The notes beneath the pieces were generated by a model that was not told the DNA's origin, made no database searches, and saw nothing but the letters and a program-made list of their open reading frames with translations. DNA of 14,477 nt, from positions 1-14,477 of the forward strand of contig CAJKBQ010000045.1 in assembly GCA_905198155.1 (NCBI GenBank), read 5' to 3'. Positions 6,235 through 11,966 of this stretch are shown one piece after another; positions within the stretch are counted from its first letter, which is position 1; the number at the start of each line of letters is the position of its first letter. Origin of the DNA: an uncultured Eubacteriales bacterium (GTDB lineage Bacteria; Bacillota; Clostridia; Oscillospirales; Acutalibacteraceae). Made by a program: the position numbers and the translations under genes.

Positions 6235-6284
6235 TTTGCACGCATGATATTAACCGTCAGCGTAATCACGCCGAGAATTACCAT
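6222..6284 (-). CDS. 20-residue hydrophobic peptide, possible type I toxin (copy 3)
   Basis: It encodes MVILGVITLTVNIMRANKKN, identical to the copy 4 peptide and differing from copy 1 at two positions. A hydrophobic stretch is followed by a polar basic tail. GGAG lies about 16 nt upstream in a T-rich stretch; this copy lacks the extra upstream ATG of copies 1 and 4, but the frame is open upstream. The stop is in the terminator stem. The call is based on conservation and locus layout; I see no direct evidence of translation. Confidence 0.4.
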   Translation of the reverse strand: MVILGVITLTVNIMRANKKN

Positions 6285-6482
6285 ACAAAAAAATAAAAAG
6301 CTCCGCCCCAGCCCAAAGTCGGGCTTGGTTGGCGAAGCCAAATCGCGGTCCGCGACCGCGATAAAGCACGACTTGGTGCTGAAAACGAAGTTTTCAGCAC
6401 TCACCCCCTTTGCAGGGGGAAAACTAACCCCCTTGGTTTTGCGCGGGGGCAGCCGCCTTTGTGTAGATGCACACTCGATTAT

Positions 6483-6511
6483 ATTATACCTGCAAGATCG
6501 GAGATTGTCAA
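6483..6511 (-). promoter_or_regulatory. Minus-strand promoter of repeat copy 3
   Basis: TTGACA (plus 6506-6511) and TATAAT (plus 6483-6488) with a 17-nt spacer, pointing left into the structured leader. Confidence 0.85.
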
Positions 6512-6559
6512 GTCCTGTCGAATAAAAAATGCATTTTGCGCGAAATTTATGTGTACAGC

Positions 6560-6574
6560 GTGCAAAATTTGCAC
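6560..6574. promoter_or_regulatory. 15-bp palindrome upstream of the replisome-organizer promoter, possible operator
   Basis: GTGCAAAATTTGCAC is a perfect inverted repeat about the central A/T. It lies in an AT-rich stretch 79 bp before the -35 box of the next gene. AATGCAAC also occurs twice in the leader (near 6588 and 6694). A regulator site is possible, but nothing here identifies one. Confidence 0.25.
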
Positions 6575-6652
6575 TTTATGAAGCGAAATGCAACAATTCC
6601 ATACCGATGCAAATATAATCTGCGTTTTCTGAAAAAATATCGCTGCGGATTG

Positions 6653-6681
6653 TTGACAGCGCAACGAATTGGTGCTATAAT
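6653..6681 (+). promoter_or_regulatory. Promoter of the replisome-organizer gene
   Basis: TTGACA at 6653-6658 and TATAAT at 6676-6681 with a 17-nt spacer. The leader to the ATG at 6729 is about 40 nt. Confidence 0.85.
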
Positions 6682-6728
6682 AGATGCAGAAACAATGCAA
6701 CGTATTTCATAACAAGGAGTGGGATTAT

Positions 6729-8090
6729 ATGGCACAACGACGAATGCTTTCAAAATCGCTGATCGAAAGCTACGAGTTTATGAGCTTGCCTTTGAGCGCG
6801 CAAATGCTTTATGTGCACCTAGGGCTTGCCGCAGACGACGACGGACTGGTCAGCAACGCGCTGTTCGTGCAGCGCGGGACGGGCGCGACGGAAGAAGATA
6901 TGCGCGCGCTGGTGGGCCGCCGGTACGTTTTGGAATTCAAGTCCGGCGTGGTGGCGATCCGGCACTGGCACGTGCACAATTATATCCGCGCCAGCCGGTA
7001 CAAGCCGACGGTGTTCAAAACGGAGCGCGATTTGCTGGCGCAGCTCGGCGACGGGACGTACGAATGGAAATCGGCGGTGCCCGACGCGGCGCCCGTTTCG
7101 GAACCGACGGCCGATGACGATCCGGACTTGGAACCGAAACGGAACCGATTGGACGACGAATGGTCGGCCAATGGACGGCCAATGGACGACCAAATGCCGG
7201 CCCAGGTTAGGTTAGGTCAGGATAGGTTAGGTCAGGGTAGTTTAGGTCAGGGTAGTTTAGGTCAGGATAGGGAAAATCAGGATAGAGAAAGTGGTAGTTG
7301 TAGTCAAACGCGCGCGTTCACGCCGCCGACGGCGGCGGAAGTCGCGGCGTTCTGCCGGGAAAACGACAACAACAACGAGATCGATGCGGAGAAATTTGTG
7401 GATTACTACCAGTCCCGTGGATGGATGCTCGGCGGGGTTCCGATGGTGGATTGGCGCGCTGTGGTACGCATGTGGATGCGTGAAGAGGCGCGCCGAAACG
7501 CGGATAAATCCGCAGCAAAACGGCGCGAATCCAGCTTTGTCCGGGACGAAACTCCGCCGTCGTACGACCTGAACGCGTATGTCGCGATGCTGGACGCGCG
7601 CGATCGGGCTTCGACGGCGCGGCAAGCAGCGGCGGCGGGCTCTGCGGGTTCGATGCAGCTGGCGGCGGCGGATTTTTGGGGAATTCCGGCGGATACAGCT
7701 TATTGTGGCACAAATGAGACGGCAGAACCGCAGGACTTGGGCGCGATGACTGCGGACGAGCGGCGCTGCGCGGGCGATTCGGGGTCGGAGTGCGCGGAAA
7801 ATTATGGGGATTGCGGAACAAATGGGACACCGTCGGCGGTGGATGCGCCGTTGCGCGCAGGAAATACTGACAGAGATGGGACGATAAGCGACGACCGGAC
7901 CGCGTACTGCGCGATGCGGGATGCGGAGCACATGGGAAATGATGGTGATCGGGCGCGGGATGAAATGCGGATGGGCACGGAAAAGGTGGGGACTGCGCTT
8001 TTTGCCCATCGTGCACGCGAGGCTCCGCCCACAAATCGACGCATTTTGCCCCAAAACAGTTGCAATTCGCCGCGGAATGTGCTATACTGA
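6729..8090 (+). CDS. Phage-type replisome organizer / DnaD-like replication protein
   Basis: The 453-residue protein has an N-terminal winged-helix-like region (1-100) with the wording of phage replisome organizers: MLSKSLIES, FMSLPLSAQMLYVHLGLAADDDG (18-40), then FKSGVVAIRHWHVHNYIRASRYKPT (70-94). A linker contains five 5-residue repeats (161-185, RLGQD-like). A second domain, 200-255, has FVDYYQSRGWMLGG and DWRAVVRMWMREE, the short helical module found at the C-terminus of phage replication proteins. Residues 260-453 are low-complexity, Asp/Arg/Ala-rich and unlike the family; the role is unknown. ATG 6729 is preceded by AAGGAG (6714-6719). No other phage genes are nearby, so this may be a remnant or a domesticated gene. 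By family, it would bind origin DNA and load helicase; that function is inferred. Confidence 0.75.
   Translation: MAQRRMLSKSLIESYEFMSLPLSAQMLYVHLGLAADDDGLVSNALFVQRGTGATEEDMRALVGRRYVLEFKSGVVAIRHWHVHNYIRASRYKPTVFKTERDLLAQLGDGTYEWKSAVPDAAPVSEPTADDDPDLEPKRNRLDDEWSANGRPMDDQMPAQVRLGQDRLGQGSLGQGSLGQDRENQDRESGSCSQTRAFTPPTAAEVAAFCRENDNNNEIDAEKFVDYYQSRGWMLGGVPMVDWRAVVRMWMREEARRNADKSAAKRRESSFVRDETPPSYDLNAYVAMLDARDRASTARQAAAAGSAGSMQLAAADFWGIPADTAYCGTNETAEPQDLGAMTADERRCAGDSGSECAENYGDCGTNGTPSAVDAPLRAGNTDRDGTISDDRTAYCAMRDAEHMGNDGDRARDEMRMGTEKVGTALFAHRAREAPPTNRRILPQNSCNSPRNVLY
7211..7285 (+). repeat. Five 15-bp tandem repeats inside the replisome-organizer gene
   Basis: The unit is GTTAGGTCAGGATAG with small changes, repeated five times in frame, adding five residues per unit (RLGQD, RLGQG, SLGQG, SLGQD, RENQD). 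It forms a flexible hydrophilic linker between the two domains. Such repeats can change number by slippage without breaking the frame. Confidence 0.9.
8060..8088 (+). promoter_or_regulatory. Promoter of the metallophosphoesterase gene, inside the end of the preceding gene
   Basis: TTGCAA at 8060-8065 and TATACT at 8083-8088 with a 17-nt spacer. The -10 box overlaps the last codons and the start of the stop codon of the upstream gene. Confidence 0.6.
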
Positions 8091-8126
8091 GGTGTCCCAA
8101 ATTTGATGACACGGAGGTATTTGTCA

Positions 8127-8951
8127 ATGAATTACATCGAAACCACGATCTGCGCCGGTGCGGCGCAGCCGTTCCGTTTTTTGCACATCAGCGACCAACA
8201 TTTGGCACTGGCCGACGACCGCGACGACCCGCGCAAGCGCGAGCTGGCCGCCCGGCGCGTGAAGGGGTTCCCGCACGCGGCGTCGGATTTGGCCGAGGCC
8301 GCGCGCGTTGCCCGCGAAAATGGAGGAATGATTTGCCACACCGGCGACTTGATCGACTTTGTGTCCGCCGCGAATCTGGATGTTGCGCGGAAATTTATGG
8401 CTGAAAATGATGTATTTTTCACCGCGGGAAACCATGAATTTAGTCAATATGTCGGCGAAACGTTTGAGGATGCACCATATCGCGCCCAAAGTTTGGAACG
8501 CGTGCAGGCCGCGTTCCCGGCGGATATCCGGTTCTGCGCGCGGGTAATCAATGGGGTAAAGCTGATTGGGATAGATGACGGATATTACCTGTTCGACCGC
8601 CCGCAGCTCGATGCGCTCCGCCGCGAGGCCGCCGACGGGCTGCCGATCGTGCTGTTTTTGCACAACCCGCTGTACACCCCGGCGCTGTACCGTGCGGCGA
8701 TGGCGCAGGAGGCGTGCGCATATTTGGTTGCGGTGCCGGAGCCGCTGATGCAAGGTTATGACGATTACCGGTATCGCCAACAATTGGCGGATGATGTGAC
8801 GCGGGAAACCGTGGAATTCATCGAGCACTGCCCGCAAATTCGCGCGATTTTTACAGGGCACTTGCACTATGATTTTGAGTCCGTCGTCGCCGACCGGCTG
8901 CCGCAGTTTACGACCGGGGTGCGGTCGATGCGGATGGTCACGGTGACGTGA
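8127..8951 (+). CDS. Calcineurin-like metallophosphoesterase
   Basis: The 274-residue protein has all motifs of the two-metal phosphoesterase fold in order: SDQH (22-25) for D-x-H, GDLID (73-77), GNHE (101-104), a histidine in FLHNP (177-181), and GHLH (244-247). The family cleaves phosphoester bonds in nucleotides, lipids or proteins; the substrate here cannot be told. There is no signal peptide, so it is probably cytoplasmic. I chose ATG 8127 because GGAGG (8113-8117) stands 9 nt before it; an in-frame TTG at 8103 would place the ribosome binding site inside the gene. It has its own promoter at 8060-8088, so it need not be co-transcribed with the gene before it. No clear terminator follows. 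Confidence 0.9.
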   Translation: MNYIETTICAGAAQPFRFLHISDQHLALADDRDDPRKRELAARRVKGFPHAASDLAEAARVARENGGMICHTGDLIDFVSAANLDVARKFMAENDVFFTAGNHEFSQYVGETFEDAPYRAQSLERVQAAFPADIRFCARVINGVKLIGIDDGYYLFDRPQLDALRREAADGLPIVLFLHNPLYTPALYRAAMAQEACAYLVAVPEPLMQGYDDYRYRQQLADDVTRETVEFIEHCPQIRAIFTGHLHYDFESVVADRLPQFTTGVRSMRMVTVT

Positions 8952-9473
8952 TGGCTGCGGGGAGCGGCGAAAGTTGCGCGAATTTTACAATGGTGCGCCG
9001 CGGCCTTGGCTGCTGACCGGAGTTGGACTGCGGCGGGATGTTGCGCAGAAATCCCGGTGATTCCGGGGATTCCGGGGTGCGCTGCCGTTGGGGACTGGGC
9101 GAACTGGGGCTGTGAGCGGCCAATAAGATTGCGCGAAATTTACAATGCGCCGGCTTTGGGCTTTCAGCTTGATGCTTGTCCTGGGATCGATGGGCGCCGT
9201 GGGCGGCGGGCGATGGTATTGTCCAAATTTGACAGGCTGTTCGCGCGATGATTTCCATTTCTCCGTCCGCAATTGCCCCGATTTGGCGGCATAATCGCCA
9301 TGAAATGACGATTGGCACATCATCCAGTACCCGCCAAAATGCAAGGTTTCGTCGCACACTATTTCGATCGTCCGGCGCAAAGTAATGACGATTACCAAAT
9401 TCACCAATCTGCATCCAATTCAATCAAAATCACACAATCATATGACATCTCCGCCATTTTGCAGGCCGCGCGG
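8952..9473. other. Intergenic stretch without a convincing gene
   Basis: I find no RNA gene and no ORF with a ribosome binding site and family likeness. It contains a direct repeat (8974-9000 and 9129-9152, TTGCGCGAATTTTACAATG and TTGCGCGAAATTTACAATG), a tandem ATTCCGGGG pair near 9059, and a small hairpin TGGCG/CGCCA at 9284-9300. It may be eroded coding sequence. Confidence 0.5.
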
Positions 9474-9475
9474 AC

Positions 9476-9505
9476 TCATGTTTCCCGCCGATTGCGCATA
9501 CGCAT
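9476..9505 (+). promoter_or_regulatory. Possible sigma-E (sporulation) promoter for spoIIID
   Basis: TCATGTT at 9476-9482 resembles the sigma-E -35 element (consensus close to TCATATT). CATACGCAT at 9497-9505 resembles the -10 element (close to CATACAAT). The spacer is 14 nt, within the usual range. It lies 32 bp before the spoIIID start, and spoIIID belongs to the sigma-E regulon in Bacillus subtilis. No sigma-A-type promoter is evident here. Confidence 0.45.
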
Positions 9506-9536
9506 AAGTATCATCGTGCAATCGGAGGGATCATAT

Positions 9537-9842
9537 GTGAGATCGAACGTGGAGTCGCGCGCCGTGGAGCTGGGCGAATATATCGTCGCGCAGCGCGCAA
9601 CGGTTCGCCAGGCGGCGAAAAAATTCGGGATCAGCAAAAGCACCGTCCACAAGGACGTGGCGCAGCGGCTCAAAACCATCGACCCGCAGCTGCATCGGCG
9701 CGTCAAAATGGTGCTGGATGTCAACAAAGCGCAGCGCCATATCCGCGGCGGACTGGCGACCAAACGAAAATACAGCGAGGCGCGGCAGTGCCGGCGCGCC
9801 GTAAGTTTGCGGGCACGCGGTTTGGAGGAGGGACAGCTGTGA
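9537..9842 (+). CDS. spoIIID: Sporulation transcriptional regulator SpoIIID
   Basis: SpoIIID is a small DNA-binding protein of the mother cell that represses and activates many sigma-E and sigma-K genes. The 101-residue product matches the family along its length: the N-terminal SRAVELGEYIV, a helix-turn-helix at about 22-42 (TVRQAAKKFGISKSTVHKDV), then RLKTIDPQL, and the basic HIRGGLATKRKYSEAR segment. Bacillus SpoIIID is slightly shorter (about 93 residues); here the extra length is a basic C-terminal tail. The start is the GTG at 9537, with GGAGG at 9524-9528; the nearby ATG at 9535 is out of frame and meets a stop at once. The stop overlaps the start of pdaB by 4 nt (GTGA), so the two genes are probably translationally coupled. 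Confidence 0.94.
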   Translation: MRSNVESRAVELGEYIVAQRATVRQAAKKFGISKSTVHKDVAQRLKTIDPQLHRRVKMVLDVNKAQRHIRGGLATKRKYSEARQCRRAVSLRARGLEEGQL

Positions 9843-10618
9843 AAATATGGGTGATCCGGCGGCGGACGCTGCGGATGGCGCTGCTGATCGCGGTGGGCGC
9901 GGTGCTGGCGGCGGTGTTGGGCACATCGGTGGTTCGGCGCGCGGTGCCGGCGGCGGCGTCGGCGCGCAAAATCCCGATTTACAGCGTGGAAACGGCCGAA
10001 AAAAAGATCAGCATTTCGTTCGACGCCGCGTGGGGCAACGAGGACACGGAACAGCTGATCGAAGAATTGGCGCAATTCAACGTAAAGGCGACATTTTTCG
10101 TGGTCGGGCAGTGGGTGGATAAGTACCCCGAATCTGTCAAAGCATTGGCGGACGCCGGACACGAGGTGATGAATCATTCCAACACGCACCCGCATATGCC
10201 GCAACTGTCAGCTGCACAAATGCGGGCAGAAATTGAAGCGTGCAACCAAAAGATTGCATCTGTCACCGGAAAGACGCCAACATTGCTGCGGCCGCCATAT
10301 GGCGATTACAACAACACATTGGTGGAGACGCTGCAAGCGATGGGAATGTACTGCGTTCAGTGGGACGTGGACAGTCTGGATTGGAAAGATTTGTCTGCAA
10401 CAGAAATTACACAGCGCGTGACGTCGCGCGTGCGGAACGGGTCCATCGTGCTGTTTCACAATGCCGCGAAGCACACGCCGGAGGCGCTTCCGGGGATTTT
10501 AGATGAATTAATTAACAAACAAGGGTACACAATTGTGCCAATTTCACAGTTAATTCATCCAGGCGTGTATCTGGGCGATCACGAGGGGCGGCAGCACCCG
10601 TCGGCCGCGAGCGGTTGA
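9839..10618 (+). CDS. pdaB: Polysaccharide deacetylase family sporulation protein PdaB
   Basis: The 259-residue protein has a basic N-terminus and one membrane helix (about 12-30), which anchors it facing the outside, then a NodB deacetylase domain from about 56. Motifs are FDAAWG (61-66), HSNTH (113-117) with the two zinc-type histidines, RPPYG (151-155), WDVDSLDW (175-182) and LFHNAAKHTPEALP (205-218). The first motif is FDAAW rather than the usual FDDGP: one Asp (62) is kept and the second is Ala, as in PdaB-type proteins. PdaB is needed for spore maintenance and cortex integrity in Bacillus. The start is GTG 9839, with GGAGGAGGG just upstream inside spoIIID. Its last 40 bp overlap the 3' end of the convergent HAD gene. 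Confidence 0.92.
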   Translation: MKIWVIRRRTLRMALLIAVGAVLAAVLGTSVVRRAVPAAASARKIPIYSVETAEKKISISFDAAWGNEDTEQLIEELAQFNVKATFFVVGQWVDKYPESVKALADAGHEVMNHSNTHPHMPQLSAAQMRAEIEACNQKIASVTGKTPTLLRPPYGDYNNTLVETLQAMGMYCVQWDVDSLDWKDLSATEITQRVTSRVRNGSIVLFHNAAKHTPEALPGILDELINKQGYTIVPISQLIHPGVYLGDHEGRQHPSAASG

Positions 10619-11427
10619 CGACTGGCCGCGCGCATTTCGGCGGCGATTTCGCCGACGTCGGCGTAGACGGCTTCCGGGCGGTCCGATGAATTGGCTAAAA
10701 TTTCCGGCGTCGTTTCGCCGCTGAGCACGAGCGCCGTGTGGACGCCCGCGCGCAGGCCGCTGGCGATGTCGGTGTAGATGCGGTCGCCGATGACGACCGT
10801 TTGCGCCGGGGTGCAGCCCGCCTGCGCCATCGCCAGGCGGATCATCTCCGGCTGCGGCTTGCCGATGAAGCGCGGGCGCCGCCCCGTTGCGCGGAACAGC
10901 ATTTCCGCCACGGATCCGCAGTCCGGCACCGCGCCGAATTCCGTGGGGCACACCCAGTCCGGGTTCGTCGCGATGTACGGCAGGTCGGGGTTTGTCAGCA
11001 GGCGGCAGGCGTCCTCCAATTTCTGGAACGTCAATTCGGTGTCGAAGCCCATCACCAGCGCGCCGATTCCGTCGGTCAGCCGGTCGGTCACGCGCAGCCC
11101 GGCGCGGCGCAGCTCCGATTGGAGCGACGCGGTGCCCAGCACATACAGCAGCGCGTCGCGGTGATGCGCTTGCAGGTAGGCGGCCGTCGCCTGCGATGAG
11201 GTCAGAAAATCCGATTCCGACGCCGCAATGCCCAGCGATGCCAGCTTTGCGACGTAGGATGTTGCGCTTTTGGATGAATTATTTGTGACGTATATTGCGC
11301 GACCGCCGCTGCGGCGCACGGCGTCCAGAAAATCCGGCGTCGCGCGGAACAGCTGGTTGCCGAGGTAGAGCGTGCCGTCCATGTCGAGCAGGTAGAGCTT
11401 GATGGCGGTCCAATCGATGGATTGCAT
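10579..11427 (-). CDS. HAD-superfamily (class IIA) sugar/nitrophenyl phosphatase
   Basis: This 282-residue cytoplasmic hydrolase has the HAD-IIA motifs: LLDMDGTLYLG (13-23) with Asp15 as nucleophile and Asp17 as acid/base, TNNSS (48-52), GKP (189-191) with the catalytic Lys, and VIGDRIYTDI (212-221) with the metal-binding Asp residues. The class includes NagD, AraL and p-nitrophenyl phosphatases that act on small phosphorylated sugars or nucleotides; the substrate is unknown. ATG 11427 has AAAGGA upstream and gives a family-like N-terminus; the frame extends into the repeat but without a better start. Its 3' end overlaps pdaB by 40 bp. No promoter of its own is visible; the nearest minus-strand promoter is that of repeat copy 4, about 450 bp upstream. 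Confidence 0.92.
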   Translation of the reverse strand: MQSIDWTAIKLYLLDMDGTLYLGNQLFRATPDFLDAVRRSGGRAIYVTNNSSKSATSYVAKLASLGIAASESDFLTSSQATAAYLQAHHRDALLYVLGTASLQSELRRAGLRVTDRLTDGIGALVMGFDTELTFQKLEDACRLLTNPDLPYIATNPDWVCPTEFGAVPDCGSVAEMLFRATGRRPRFIGKPQPEMIRLAMAQAGCTPAQTVVIGDRIYTDIASGLRAGVHTALVLSGETTPEILANSSDRPEAVYADVGEIAAEMRAASRQPLAADGCCRPS

Positions 11428-11479
11428 GGTGCGTTCCTTTCTGTTGGGGCGAATTTTTTTGCAAAGGGCGATTTGGGGC

Positions 11480-11508
11480 TTGACAAAACCGCCGATGTGG
11501 GGTATAAT
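11480..11508 (+). promoter_or_regulatory. Plus-strand promoter of repeat copy 4
   Basis: TTGACA at 11480-11485 and TATAAT at 11503-11508 with a 17-nt spacer. Confidence 0.85.
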
Positions 11509-11514
11509 AAAGAT

Positions 11515-11619
11515 AACAAGTGACGAGCGCACACCGTTACACGACGGTGCCCTCACTTTAAGATTTAGAAAGTACTAAACCGTCAGCGTTTGCAGGGCTT
11601 GGCGGTTTAGTTCTTTTTA
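11515..11619 (+). ncRNA. Putative short antisense-type RNA of copy 4
   Basis: About 105 nt, from the expected start to the T-run. The 5' part CACCGT, loop TACACG, ACGGTG is a perfect 6-bp hairpin here. The terminator arm carries AACCGTCAGCGT, which matches the complement of the peptide-coding region over 12 nt. There is no ORF. Confidence 0.5.
11575..11619. terminator. Shared hairpin terminator of copy 4
   Basis: CTAAACCGTCA (from 11575) pairs with TGGCGGTTTAG (to 11610), including one G-U pair, followed by TTCTTTTT on the plus strand. Confidence 0.8.
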
Positions 11620-11669
11620 TTTGCGCGCATGATATTAACCGTCAGCGTAATTACGCCGAGAATTACCAT
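11607..11669 (-). CDS. 20-residue hydrophobic peptide, possible type I toxin (copy 4)
   Basis: The product is identical to the copy 3 peptide (hydrophobic MVILGVITLTV, then a basic RANKKN end). GGAG lies 15 nt before the ATG and 4 nt before an upstream ATG that opens the five-codon ORF MLFVW, whose stop overlaps the start region, as in copy 1. Translation is not proven. Confidence 0.4.
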   Translation of the reverse strand: MVILGVITLTVNIMRANKKN

Positions 11670-11876
11670 ACAAAAAGCATAAAGCTCCGCCCCAGCCCAA
11701 AGTCGGGCTTGGTTGGCGAAGCCAAATCGCGGTCCGCGACCGCGATAAAGCACGACTTGGTGCTGAAAACTTCGTTTTCAGCACGCACCCCCTTCTCAGG
11801 GGGAAAACTAACCCCCTTTGGTGTTTTGCGTGGGGGCAGCCGCCTTTGTGTGTATTGATGTACGCTCGTCTGTTCT

Positions 11877-11905
11877 ATTATAATGGAAAATGCGGAGTTT
11901 GTCAA
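11877..11905 (-). promoter_or_regulatory. Minus-strand promoter of repeat copy 4
   Basis: TTGACA (plus 11900-11905) and TATAAT (plus 11877-11882) with a 17-nt spacer. It lies just beyond the terminator of the LCP gene. Confidence 0.85.
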
Positions 11906-11915
11906 TAGGCGTCGG

Positions 11916-11953
11916 AAAGAAAAAGCGCACCGATACGAAATTCCGTACGGTGC
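11916..11953 (-). terminator. Terminator of the LCP gene
   Basis: On the minus strand GCACCGTACG and CGTATCGGTGC form a stem with one bulged base, followed by GCTTTTTCTTT. It lies 14 bp after the LCP stop codon and separates that transcript from repeat copy 4. Confidence 0.8.
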
Positions 11954-11966
11954 GACTTGTGAATCG

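Larger units (their letters stand above)
6106..6511. repeat. Convergent-promoter repeat element, copy 3
   Basis: It has the same architecture as the other copies and lies between the oad terminator and the replisome-organizer gene. The identical core is 6315-6386. The hairpins are ATCGCGGTC/GACCGCGAT (6342-6362) and GTGCTGAAAAC/GTTTTCAGCAC (6376-6400). This copy shows most clearly that the two convergent RNAs start alike: GAGCGTGCACCTAC on plus and GAGTGTGCATCTAC on minus. No minus-strand gene lies downstream of it, only the 3' end of oadA, so it cannot simply be a leader for a neighbour gene. Confidence 0.9.
11480..11905. repeat. Convergent-promoter repeat element, copy 4
   Basis: It has the same design as copies 1-3 and sits between the HAD gene and the LCP gene. 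The identical core is 11699-11770. The hairpins are ATCGCGGTC/GACCGCGAT (11726-11746) and GTGCTGAAAAC/GTTTTCAGCAC (11760-11784). Like copy 1, it lies about 50 bp upstream of a minus-strand gene that has no other visible promoter. Confidence 0.9.

Noticed and set aside
8938..9423. Minus-strand frames in the stretch between the phosphoesterase and spoIIID
   Set aside because: No ribosome binding site, no recognisable family, and Pro/Ser/Arg-rich shadow-like composition.
9312..9536. Upstream extension of the spoIIID frame
   Set aside because: The extension has no ribosome binding site and no likeness to SpoIIID; GGAGG before GTG 9537 and the family length settle the start.
11663..11905. Minus-strand frame through copy 4 beginning inside the promoter
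   Set aside because: Its start overlaps the -35 box of the minus promoter, so it cannot be on that transcript from its first codon; the 20-codon ORF is the better candidate.
1488..11905. CRISPR array
   Set aside because: The repeats are long, only four in number, kilobases apart and internally complex; there are no short regular repeats with spacers and no cas genes.
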